DNA of 64,000 bases, from assembly GCF_046600715.1 (NCBI RefSeq), contig NZ_JBJMAV010000003.1, positions 306,217-370,216 on the forward strand, given 5' to 3'. The stretch comes from Lysobacter_C viscosus (GTDB lineage Bacteria; Pseudomonadota; Gammaproteobacteria; Xanthomonadales; Xanthomonadaceae). Of this stretch, positions 46,241 to 52,894 are shown one piece after another (the first letter of the stretch is position 1; each line of letters opens with the position of its first letter). The notes under the pieces were generated by a model that saw only the letters and a program-made list of their open reading frames with translations, was not told the origin of the DNA and made no database searches. A program made the translations under genes and the position numbers.

Positions 46241-46959
46241 ACGAGATCAGCCAGCCCCTGCTGCAGCTGCGGGCGATCCGCAAGGCCTACCGCATGGGCA
46301 GCGAGACGATCGTGGCGCTCGATGACGTGGACATGGACATCCACCGCGGACAGTCCGTGGCGTTCGTCGGCTCCTCGGGTGCAGGCAAGTCAACGCTGCT
46401 CAACATCCTGGGTTGCCTTGACCGTCCCGACTCGGGTTCGTACTGCCTCAACGGCCGCAATGTCGACATCCTGGACGAACGCGACCTGGCGATGGTCCGC
46501 AATCGCGAGATCGGCTTCGTCTTCCAGAACTTCCAGCTGCTGTCGCGTGCCACCGCGCTGCAGAATGTCGCGCAGCCGCTCATGTACCGCCCGATGAGGC
46601 CCGCCGACCGCGTCGAGCAGGCGCGCCGCGCGCTGGATCGCGTCGGCCTGTCCGATCGTGGCCATCACCTGCCGAGCCAGTTGTCGGGCGGGCAGCGCCA
46701 GCGCGTGGCAATCGCCCGCGCGCTGTGCGGCCAGCCGTCGATCCTGCTGGCCGACGAACCGACCGGCAACCTGGACTCCAGGACCGGCGAATCGATCATG
46801 CGGTTGTTCGATGAACTGGTCGAAGACGGGCACACCGTACTGATGGTCACCCACGAGCCCGAGGTCGCGCAGCGCTGCGAACGCGTGCTGCGCCTGTTCG
46901 ATGGCCGGCTGGTGTCGGAGAAGTGCAACACAGGAGAGCGCAATGCGCGCGCTGCTTGA
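46237..46959 (+). CDS. MacB-type ABC transporter ATP-binding protein
   Basis: The 240-residue product has Walker A GSSGAGKST at 45-53, Q-loop FVFQNFQLLSRATALQNV, signature LSGGQRQRVAIARAL and Walker B ILLADEPTGNLDSRTGE, the last typical of the MacB/LolD family. In E. coli MacB the ATPase and permease are fused; here they are separate genes, as in LolCDE and peptide-export YknYZ-type systems. The gene overlaps both neighbours. Confidence 0.95.
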   Translation: MNEISQPLLQLRAIRKAYRMGSETIVALDDVDMDIHRGQSVAFVGSSGAGKSTLLNILGCLDRPDSGSYCLNGRNVDILDERDLAMVRNREIGFVFQNFQLLSRATALQNVAQPLMYRPMRPADRVEQARRALDRVGLSDRGHHLPSQLSGGQRQRVAIARALCGQPSILLADEPTGNLDSRTGESIMRLFDELVEDGHTVLMVTHEPEVAQRCERVLRLFDGRLVSEKCNTGERNARAA

Positions 46960-48169
46960 CGTCGCCGGCTCCGCTCTGGGAAGCATCCGGGCCCACGGAT
47001 TCAGGAGCCTGCTGACGACCCTGGGCATCGTGATCGGCGTGGCCGCGGTGATCGCCGTCGTCTCGGTCATGTCAGGGCTGTCGCGATCGATCACCCAGAA
47101 GTTCTCGGGCCTGGGCGGCGACAGCCTGACCGTGCGCTCCTACACCCCGCTCGAGCTGTCGATGCAGGGGCGTCGCAACCGCCTGTCCCTGCGCGACTAC
47201 GAATTCATCGTCGAGCACATCGATGATATCCGCGACGTGTCGCCGATGTTCATGGCGGTCAGCGACTTCGGAACCGATGTCGCGGTGCGCGGCAACAAGA
47301 CATTCACCCGCATCCTGGCCACGACCGAGGGCTACCAGGACGCCCGGCAGCTGTTCCCGCGCGTGGGCCGCTTCATTACCGACCACGACAACCGTTCGCG
47401 GCGGCGGGTGTGCGTCATCGGCGAGAAGGTGCGTGATGCGCTCGAGCTTCCGCGTGATCCGGTCGGTCAATTCATCAACATCGCCGGCGAGCCGTTCCTC
47501 ATCGTCGGCGTCATGGAACCGCGCGGCGAGATCTTCGGCTTCAGCCAGGACGACTTCGTGCTGATTCCCTTCAAGACCGGCATCGCGCTGGGCGACGGCA
47601 GCGAACCGGACGTGAGCGTCACGCTGAAGGTCGATTCGCTGGAGGGCGTCGACCAGGCGGCCGAGCGCATCACCGGGCTGCTGCGCCAACTGCATCGCCT
47701 CAAGCCCGGGGAGCCCAACGATTTCAAGGTGCAGACCGCAGCGGAACTGAACGAATCGTTCTCCGAGATCGTCCGGATGACCGGGGTCGTGCTGGCGGCG
47801 ATGGTGAGCGTCTCCTTGCTGGTCGGCGGCATCGGGATCATGAACATCATGCTGGTATCGGTCACCGAGCGGACCCGCGAGATCGGTATCGCCAAGGCGC
47901 TGGGTGCCACGCCCGGCCGGATCATGCAGCAGTTCCTGCTGGAGGCGGCGCTGCTGTCCTTTGCAGGCGGTGCGGTAGGCGTCGCCATCGGCTACGCGAT
48001 CGGTTTTGTGGTCAGCACGATCCTGCCCGGTGTAGGCGCGGCAGTCGTTCCCTGGTGGGCGGTAGGGCTGAGTTTCGCCTTCTCGACCGCCGTTGGCCTG
48101 GTCTTCGGCCTGCTGCCCGCAGCGAAGGCCGCACGCATGGATCCCATCACGGCACTCAGGTACGAGTAG
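46943..48169 (+). CDS. MacB/FtsX-type ABC transporter permease
   Basis: The 408-residue product has one N-terminal transmembrane helix (FRSLLTTLGIVIGVAAVIAV), a periplasmic MacB core domain (about 45-275) and three C-terminal helices (VSVSLLVGGIGIMNIMLVSV, LLSFAGGAVGVAIGYAIGFV, LSFAFSTAVGLVFGLLPAAK). It contains VTERTREIGIAKALGATP, a segment typical of MacB. This family exports peptides, toxins or lipoproteins from the outer leaflet or periplasm rather than from the cytoplasm. AGGAGAG precedes ATG 46943. The peptide genes begin 126 nt after its stop. Confidence 0.93.
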   Translation: MRALLDVAGSALGSIRAHGFRSLLTTLGIVIGVAAVIAVVSVMSGLSRSITQKFSGLGGDSLTVRSYTPLELSMQGRRNRLSLRDYEFIVEHIDDIRDVSPMFMAVSDFGTDVAVRGNKTFTRILATTEGYQDARQLFPRVGRFITDHDNRSRRRVCVIGEKVRDALELPRDPVGQFINIAGEPFLIVGVMEPRGEIFGFSQDDFVLIPFKTGIALGDGSEPDVSVTLKVDSLEGVDQAAERITGLLRQLHRLKPGEPNDFKVQTAAELNESFSEIVRMTGVVLAAMVSVSLLVGGIGIMNIMLVSVTERTREIGIAKALGATPGRIMQQFLLEAALLSFAGGAVGVAIGYAIGFVVSTILPGVGAAVVPWWAVGLSFAFSTAVGLVFGLLPAAKAARMDPITALRYE

Positions 48170-48239
48170 CCCGCGCAGGAGGCGCGGGCCGGCACCCGAT
48201 GTCCGGGTGCCACACGGAATGCGGCAAATGGACGCCGCA
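48169..48239 (+). other. Three consecutive hairpins between permease and peptide genes
   Basis: The hairpins are: 8-bp stem 48169-48176/48182-48189 with loop AGGAG; 8-bp stem 48191-48198/48204-48211; and 6-bp stem 48220-48225/48234-48239. All stems are perfect. None is followed by a T run, so they are more likely RNA-processing or stabilising structures than terminators. They could let the small genes be expressed at a different level from the exporter. Confidence 0.7.
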
Positions 48240-48254
48240 AGGAGGAAGTAACGC

Positions 48255-48299
48255 ATGGACGCTTGGAGCAGTACCCATCAACCAAGGAGAAACACATGA
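48255..48299 (+). CDS. Possible 14-codon leader ORF coupled to the first peptide gene
   Basis: ATG 48255 is 9 nt downstream of a full GGAGG (48241-48245). The frame encodes MDAWSSTHQPRRNT and stops with TGA at 48297-48299, overlapping the ATG of the first peptide gene (ATGA). The strong ribosome-binding site and overlapping stop suggest translational coupling. A chance ORF of this size is quite possible, so confidence is low. Confidence 0.35.
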   Translation: MDAWSSTHQPRRNT

Positions 48300-48424
48300 A
48301 CATCAGTCAGATCCCGTCGCTGGACATGGAAGTCGGCATGCCGAGCTCGCGTACGCAGAACAGCCTGCTGGAGCCGGTGACGCTGGCGATCCTCATCGCC
48401 ATCGCCATCCTCGACCCGCAGTGA
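48296..48424 (+). CDS. Small peptide 1, candidate precursor with leader-like N-terminus
   Basis: The 42-residue product divides into MNISQIPSLDMEV, GMPSSRTQNS and a very hydrophobic end, LLEPVTLAILIAIAILDPQ. The N-terminal pattern I-P-x-L-D-[MF]-[ED]-V and the T-Q-[DN]-S segment recur in the two following genes, while the C-terminal part is quite different. AAGGAG lies 6 nt before the ATG. There is no signal peptide and no double glycine. The pattern of shared leader and variable end is what precursors of exported, possibly modified, peptides show. I do not recognise a family. Confidence 0.75.
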   Translation: MNISQIPSLDMEVGMPSSRTQNSLLEPVTLAILIAIAILDPQ

Positions 48425-48432
48425 GGCCCGAC

Positions 48433-48582
48433 ATGAACATCAACAGCATCCCCACCCTGGATTTCGACGTGGCTGTCGTTGGTTCGGAAACGCAGGACTC
48501 AACCGTTGGTGGCGTCTGCGTCATCGTCGGCGTGGTCGCCGGCGTGATGATCAACCAGCAGACCCACGAAGCCGCCGCCTGA
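48433..48582 (+). CDS. Small peptide 2, candidate precursor with glycine-rich core
   Basis: The 49-residue product starts MNINSIPTLDFDVAVVGS, continues ETQDSTVGGVCV and ends IVGVVAGVMINQQTHEAAA. It shares its leader-like half with peptide 1 and almost its whole length with peptide 3. The C-terminal part is a hydrophobic helix with one cysteine and a GxxxG motif (GVVAG), like membrane-active two-peptide bacteriocins. The GG at 26-27 could be a cleavage site, but the usual double-glycine leader pattern is absent. A GAGG lies upstream, 8 nt after the stop of peptide 1. Confidence 0.78.
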   Translation: MNINSIPTLDFDVAVVGSETQDSTVGGVCVIVGVVAGVMINQQTHEAAA

Positions 48583-48589
48583 CCCCGCG

Positions 48590-48612
48590 GGCCGGGCAAC
48601 CGGAGCCCGGCC
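48590..48612 (+). other. Hairpin between peptide genes 2 and 3
   Basis: GGCCGGGC (48590-48597) and GCCCGGCC (48605-48612) form a perfect 8-bp stem with a 7-nt loop just after the stop of peptide 2. No T run follows. Confidence 0.7.
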
Positions 48613-48636
48613 GGCAACTCACAAGGACTTGAAAAC

Positions 48637-48795
48637 ATGAAGACGAACCTGATCGCAGCAGTACCGCGTTTGGACATGGATGTCGGCGTCGTCGGCACCG
48701 AGGTCCAGGATTCCACCGTAGGTGGCGTGTGCGTGGCCGTCGGCATCATCGCCGGCGTGTTCATCAACACCAATACCGAAGCGGCGACTCTTTGA
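48637..48795 (+). CDS. Small peptide 3, candidate precursor with glycine-rich core
   Basis: The 52-residue product starts MKTNLIAAVPRLDMDVGVVG, continues TEVQDSTVGGVCV and ends AVGIIAGVFINTNTEAATL. QDSTVGGVCV is identical to peptide 2, and the GxxxG (GIIAG) and FIN/MIN ends align. The N-terminus has a three-residue insertion before the R-L-D-M-D-V motif. AAGGA lies 9 nt before the ATG. The clear similarity between peptides 2 and 3, with substitutions mostly conservative, argues that both are real, selected genes. Confidence 0.78.
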   Translation: MKTNLIAAVPRLDMDVGVVGTEVQDSTVGGVCVAVGIIAGVFINTNTEAATL

Positions 48796-48802
48796 AGTCG
48801 GT

Positions 48803-48958
48803 GCGGGGCGGTCTTGCCGCCCCGCTTCTTCCCAGGCTCAGGCGGTCTTGCCGCCGAGCTTCTTCCAGGCCTCAGGCGCGACTTCGCCTGCTTCTCCCAA
48901 GGCTAGTGGTGGTTCAGCCGCCGCGCTTCTTCCCAGGCCGATGGCGGTGCGTCCGCCA
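48803..48958 (+). repeat. Array of five hairpins with a repeated CTTCTTCC-type spacer
   Basis: Five stem-loops lie at 48803-48825 (9-bp perfect stem), 48841-48855, 48873-48890, 48908-48922 (one G-U pair) and 48942-48958, at intervals of about 32-38 bp. Most share a GGCGG-5 nt-CCGCC core followed by GCTTCTTCCCAGGC or a close variant. The units are related but not identical. The first resembles a weak terminator. The array separates the peptide genes from the HEAT/cupin genes. Confidence 0.78.
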
Positions 48959-48983
48959 AGGCTCCACATCAAAGGACGATAAC

Positions 48984-49955
48984 GTGGAAAACAGCCAGTT
49001 CTTCCTGTCGCAGTACGCCAACAATCCCGACGAGCAGGCCAAGTTCTTCGGCGCTGCTCGGGCCGCCAGCGACCGGCACGCGGAACTCGCCGAGATTGCG
49101 CTGATCAAGTCCTCGATCGGGGCGATGGCTGCCCCCACGTTCGAAGACATGCGGCCGCACTTCAGCCGTTTCCTTGCCTCCGACGCGATTGCCGGGTTCT
49201 TCCGCAACGAGGTGGAATGCTCGCTCGAGAGCGACATCCACCAGGCGCAGGGCCAGAGCATCGACAACGAGGCCATGACCGGCCTCCAGTTCATCGACAC
49301 CGACCATTTCGCGGTGGCCACGGTCGTGGCCGACCCGACCTCGGTGGCATTCAAGAAGCACCGCAACCGGTCCAAGCCAAGCTCGATCATGATGACGCCC
49401 AAGGACCTGCTGGTGCGCTTCATCAAGGGCGGCAATGCCGTCGTGACCGTCTACACCTGCGATGCGATCACCGATGAAAGCCCTGCCACGCCCGACACCT
49501 CCTGCAGGGTCCTGCGGACCTTCCGGGTGGAGGACGGCGACGAGCTGGTCCTGCGCGCCGGGCGCGACTCGTTCACGTTCGAATCTGCCGAAACGGTGGT
49601 CTGTTTCGCCCAGGCCTACGCCAAGCAGTCCACGGCGTCGGTCATGCCGGAGTTCGACTCCGCCACCCACCGGCTGATCGGCCTGTCGGCCACCAACGAC
49701 AAGGCCTCGCGGATCCAGATGATGGCCACCATCCTGCGGCTGTTCGAGCACGGCGACGCCTTCGAGGCGTGCCTTCCGTTCGCCGGACATACCGACTATT
49801 TCGTGCGCTGGTACGTGATGCGCGAGCTGCTCGCCATCGATGCCGACCGGGCATGGCCGCTGGTCGAGAAGATGGCCGAGCAGGACCCGCACCCCGATGT
49901 TCGCAGGACCGCGCGCCGGACCTTGGAACACTTCCGCACCCCCATCGCCGCCTGA
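48984..49955 (+). CDS. HEAT-repeat protein with possible degenerate cupin-like middle domain
   Basis: The 323-residue product has an acidic helical N-terminus (about 1-100, YANNPDEQAKFFGAARAASD), a beta-rich middle (about 105-215, with RVEDGDELVLRAGRDSFTF reminiscent of a cupin barrel) and helical repeats from about 243 (RIQMMATILRLFEHGDAF, DYFVRWYVMRELLAI, DPHPDVRRTARRTLEHF) that look like HEAT repeats. There is no signal peptide, so it is cytoplasmic. The GTG start has AAAGGA 7 nt upstream; longer in-frame readings pass through the hairpin array. I do not recognise the family. It and the next gene may be distant relatives that act on the small peptides. Confidence 0.72.
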   Translation: MENSQFFLSQYANNPDEQAKFFGAARAASDRHAELAEIALIKSSIGAMAAPTFEDMRPHFSRFLASDAIAGFFRNEVECSLESDIHQAQGQSIDNEAMTGLQFIDTDHFAVATVVADPTSVAFKKHRNRSKPSSIMMTPKDLLVRFIKGGNAVVTVYTCDAITDESPATPDTSCRVLRTFRVEDGDELVLRAGRDSFTFESAETVVCFAQAYAKQSTASVMPEFDSATHRLIGLSATNDKASRIQMMATILRLFEHGDAFEACLPFAGHTDYFVRWYVMRELLAIDADRAWPLVEKMAEQDPHPDVRRTARRTLEHFRTPIAA

Positions 49956-49969
49956 TCAGGACCACTCCC

Positions 49970-50896
49970 ATGCCCATTGTCATCGACACCGAAGAAACCC
50001 GCGTACTGCAGCTGGAAGAGCTGATCGAGCGCCTCGACCGCGGACTGGATACGCGTTGCCACGACAGCATGCTGGAAGCCGCTGGCGACCTGAAGGCACT
50101 GTCCAACAACCGCACCTTCCTGGCCGATGTGGTCGCGCGGGAGCTCAAGGACCTGGCGACCATGCAGCGGGGCAACACGTACACGCCACAGGTCGTGATG
50201 CTCCACCTGGACCCCTGCAAGAACTACTTCCTGCGGGCCAACATCTGGCCCAGCGCCAACGACGCGGTGATGCAGGCCAGCGGGCCGGACCCGTTCTTCT
50301 ACCACAAGCCCCACGACCACAACTTCAACTTCCTGACGGTGGGTTACCACGGCCCGGGATACTGGAGCGACTACTACGAGTACGACTACGACAAGGTCGC
50401 TGGCTACCCCGGCGAATCGATGGGCCTGCGGTTTGTCGAGCGCTCCGCGCTCAACCGGGGCAAGGTGATGCTGTACCGCGCATTCGTGGACGTGCACGAC
50501 CAGCTGCCCGCGGACGAGCTGTCGATCTCGCTCAACATCATGGAAAACACCCTGCGCCCGGTGGTAACCGACCAGTACGCGGCGGATACCGCAACCGGCG
50601 TGGTCAAGAAAATGGTCAATCGCAACAACATGGTGTGCGTGCTTTCGGTTGCAGCCGCCATCGGAGACGAGAATACGGTCGACATCATCGACCACATCGC
50701 CCACAAGCACGTCAATCCGCGGGTGCGCTTCGCCGCGCTCAAGAGCCTGGGTTCGCGGGTGGCCGATCCCGACCAGCGCATCGAGCTGATGATGCAGGGC
50801 ATGAACGATGATTCGGCGCTGGTGCGTGAATCGAGCCGCGTCGAGATCCAGAAGGTCAACGCTCCCCGGCAGGAGATCGAGCATGTCTTCGCTTGA
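49970..50896 (+). CDS. Cupin-like and HEAT-repeat protein, candidate metal-dependent peptide-modifying enzyme
   Basis: The 308-residue product has a helical N-terminus (1-70) and a middle domain (about 72-195) with a striking cluster FFYHKPHDHNFNFLTVGYHG, then YWSDYYEYDYD, and a later VHDQLPADELSISLNIM. His112, His115, His117 and His176 with nearby acidic residues resemble the metal-binding pattern of cupins. The C-terminus (about 215-298) has two HEAT-like repeats (VVKKMVNRNNMVCVLSVAAA, NPRVRFAALKSLGSRV). It is cytoplasmic. Its end overlaps the ABC ATPase start by 14 nt. The enzymatic role is inferred; a sensor or scaffold role remains possible. Confidence 0.74.
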   Translation: MPIVIDTEETRVLQLEELIERLDRGLDTRCHDSMLEAAGDLKALSNNRTFLADVVARELKDLATMQRGNTYTPQVVMLHLDPCKNYFLRANIWPSANDAVMQASGPDPFFYHKPHDHNFNFLTVGYHGPGYWSDYYEYDYDKVAGYPGESMGLRFVERSALNRGKVMLYRAFVDVHDQLPADELSISLNIMENTLRPVVTDQYAADTATGVVKKMVNRNNMVCVLSVAAAIGDENTVDIIDHIAHKHVNPRVRFAALKSLGSRVADPDQRIELMMQGMNDDSALVRESSRVEIQKVNAPRQEIEHVFA

Positions 50897-51785
50897 GGTC
50901 ACCGGCGTCACCAAGCGCTACCCGGGGTTCGAGCTGCACCCGACGTCGTTCTGCGTGGAGCCGGGCGAGATCTTCGCCGTACTCGGCCTCAACGGCGCAG
51001 GCAAATCGACCCTGCTCAGGACGATCGCCGGAACGGTTCTGCCCGATGCCGGAGAGGTACGGGTCAATGGCATGGTGCGCAAGCCCGGCCGTGTCGATCC
51101 GACGCTGAGCGTGGTGCTCGATGGCGGACGCAGCCTGTACTGGAAGATGTCGGTGGGCGAGAACATCGACTACTTCGGCGCGCTCAAGGGTGCGTCCGCC
51201 AAGGCGCGAGGAACGCGGCGCAACGAGGTGCTGGTGCGGGCGGGGCTCGTGGACAAGGCCTCCAGCCTGGTGGGAACGCTGTCGCGTGGCATGCAGCAGC
51301 GCCTGGTGCTGGCAATAGCGGTGATGTGCGAACCGCGGGTACTGCTGCTGGACGAACCGACGCTGGGCGTCGACCTTGTGCACGAGCGACAGATCCTGCA
51401 GAGCATCGAAACGCTGCGTGAGCGGGGCTGCGCCATCGTGCTGACGTCCCACCAGCTGGACTTCGTGGAGCGGCTGGCCAGGCGCGCCCTTGTGCTGGCG
51501 GATGGGCGCCCCGGGGAATCCCAGACAATCGGGCAGCTGCAGGACGTGCTGTGTCGCCGGGTCCTGGAGGTGGAACTGGAGCAGGCGCCGGCCGATGGCA
51601 CCGTCGAGCGATTGCGCGCCATGGGAGTGTCGGTGGTCGAACGCAGCCTGCGCGCGGATGCCACCAGCACCTGTCTTTACAGCGTCCTGGAAGCGGTCCG
51701 TCCGGCGCCGATCATCTCGTGCACGGTAGGTCGGGCCAGCCTGCGCGATGCAATGGAGCAGTTGGCCCACAAGGAGGCGGCATGA
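50883..51785 (+). CDS. ABC-2 type transporter ATP-binding protein
   Basis: The 300-residue product has Walker A GLNGAGKST at 35-43, signature TLSRGMQQRLVLAIAV (LSRGM instead of LSGGQ, common in drug and lantibiotic-immunity ATPases), Walker B VLLLDEPTLGVDLVHE and switch His in VLTSHQLDFVERL. A C-terminal domain of about 90 residues follows. It resembles DrrA/NatA-type or bacteriocin-immunity ATPases. Overlap with both neighbours indicates one transcript. Possible jobs are export of the mature peptide or self-protection. Confidence 0.92.
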   Translation: MSSLEVTGVTKRYPGFELHPTSFCVEPGEIFAVLGLNGAGKSTLLRTIAGTVLPDAGEVRVNGMVRKPGRVDPTLSVVLDGGRSLYWKMSVGENIDYFGALKGASAKARGTRRNEVLVRAGLVDKASSLVGTLSRGMQQRLVLAIAVMCEPRVLLLDEPTLGVDLVHERQILQSIETLRERGCAIVLTSHQLDFVERLARRALVLADGRPGESQTIGQLQDVLCRRVLEVELEQAPADGTVERLRAMGVSVVERSLRADATSTCLYSVLEAVRPAPIISCTVGRASLRDAMEQLAHKEAA

Positions 51786-52549
51786 TGTACATGATCTGGA
51801 TGGAGCTGCGCAGGTCGTTGTTGCAGATGCGCCGCTACCCCGTCGAAACCACGCTCTCGTTCCTGATCCTTTCGGGCATGTTCTTCGGCATCGCGTATGG
51901 CACGGATGCAGCGTTCGGTACCGGCGCGCCGGCCGATCGCGTGGCAACGCTCACCGTGGTCTCGTTCATGGGATGGATGCTGTGCATGAATCTGCTCTCG
52001 GGCGCGGCGTCCGAGCTCGAGGCCGAAGCCCAGGGCGGGACGGTGGAGCAGCTTTTCACCGGCGGGCTGACCCTGCAGCGCATCCTCCTGGCCCGCATGG
52101 TGGCTGGGGTGGTCGTGACCGGCACGATCGTGGCGGTCATCGTCCTGGTGGTGGGGCGCCTGGCCGACATCGGGCTGGTGGCGCCGGCCGTTGCGTCGGT
52201 CGCGCTTGCGCTGTTGACGGCGGCCGGGGGCGGGTTCCTGCTAGCCGGCGTGGCCCTGCTGGTCAAGAAGACGCGGGCCCTGGTACTGCTGGCCACGTTC
52301 GGACTGATGCCGGTAATGATGGCCGACAGCGCGGTCCAGTGGATCGGCGCGACGCCTTCGATGCTGCTGCTGCCCTTCGTGGGGCCGATGGGGCTGGCCA
52401 AGGCGGTGCTGCTGGGTCACCCGGCGTGGAGCTGGACGGCGTTCGCCATCACGGCCGCGGTGTCGGTGGTGTACTTCGCGATCGGCTACCTGCTTTTCAG
52501 CCGCATGCGGATCGCGGCGATGCGTCGCGGCACGATCGGCCACTACTGA
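51782..52549 (+). CDS. ABC-2 type transporter permease
   Basis: The 255-residue product has six transmembrane segments, among them TTLSFLILSGMFFGIAYG, VVVTGTIVAVIVLVVGRLA and WTAFAITAAVSVVYFAIGYLL. The SELEAEAQGGTVEQLFTGGL segment between helices 2 and 3 is typical of ABC-2 permeases. It overlaps the ATPase stop by 4 nt (ATGA). Together they form a complete second exporter flanking the peptide and HEAT/cupin genes. Confidence 0.9.
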   Translation: MMYMIWMELRRSLLQMRRYPVETTLSFLILSGMFFGIAYGTDAAFGTGAPADRVATLTVVSFMGWMLCMNLLSGAASELEAEAQGGTVEQLFTGGLTLQRILLARMVAGVVVTGTIVAVIVLVVGRLADIGLVAPAVASVALALLTAAGGGFLLAGVALLVKKTRALVLLATFGLMPVMMADSAVQWIGATPSMLLLPFVGPMGLAKAVLLGHPAWSWTAFAITAAVSVVYFAIGYLLFSRMRIAAMRRGTIGHY

Positions 52550-52594
52550 GCCATTACTGAAAATGGACCACTGCATAGCAAGGGAGGCTTGGGG

Positions 52595-52894
52595 ATGCGA
52601 CTGACGGATGAAGAGCTCAAGCATGTGCTCAATGTCGATTGGGGCATGCGGTTCTGGTCCTGGTTCCGCTGGGTGATGGTGGCGGTTCTGCTGCTCGCGG
52701 CGACCGGCGGGTACACGGGACTGGTGAGCCCGCCACGTCCGGAGTGGATCGTCGCGGGCTTCGTCTACCTGCTGGTCGCGTGGCCGGGCCTGTGTCGGGC
52801 TCACGTCTACCGCGCATTGCGCCGGGTGATCGACGCCGATCCGGAAGCGCGCGAGCAACTGCAGCTGGCGCGGGCGCGCGATCGCCGCGCATGA
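52595..52894 (+). CDS. Small two-helix membrane protein
   Basis: The 99-residue product has a short amphipathic start (MRLTDEELKHVLNVDWGMRF), two hydrophobic segments (WVMVAVLLLAATGGYTGLV and WIVAGFVYLLVAWPGLC) and a charged C-terminus (VIDADPEAREQLQLARARD). AAGGGAGG lies 7 nt before ATG 52595. It is the last gene of the plus-strand cluster. Small membrane proteins at this position in peptide clusters are often immunity factors; this is only a possibility here. Confidence 0.7.
   Translation: MRLTDEELKHVLNVDWGMRFWSWFRWVMVAVLLLAATGGYTGLVSPPRPEWIVAGFVYLLVAWPGLCRAHVYRALRRVIDADPEAREQLQLARARDRRA

Noticed and set aside
48433..48795. Classical double-glycine bacteriocin leaders in peptides 2 and 3
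   Set aside because: A GG is present, but the hydrophobic spacing pattern before it is missing, peptide 1 lacks it, and no C39-peptidase transporter is in the island. The cleavage site is left open.
48803..48958. CRISPR-like array
   Set aside because: The units are short, inexact and palindromic, the spacers are themselves similar to each other, and no cas gene is near.
48722..48982. An 86-codon frame running through the hairpin array
   Set aside because: Its translation is repetitive only because the DNA repeats. It starts inside peptide 3 in another frame and has no ribosome-binding site.
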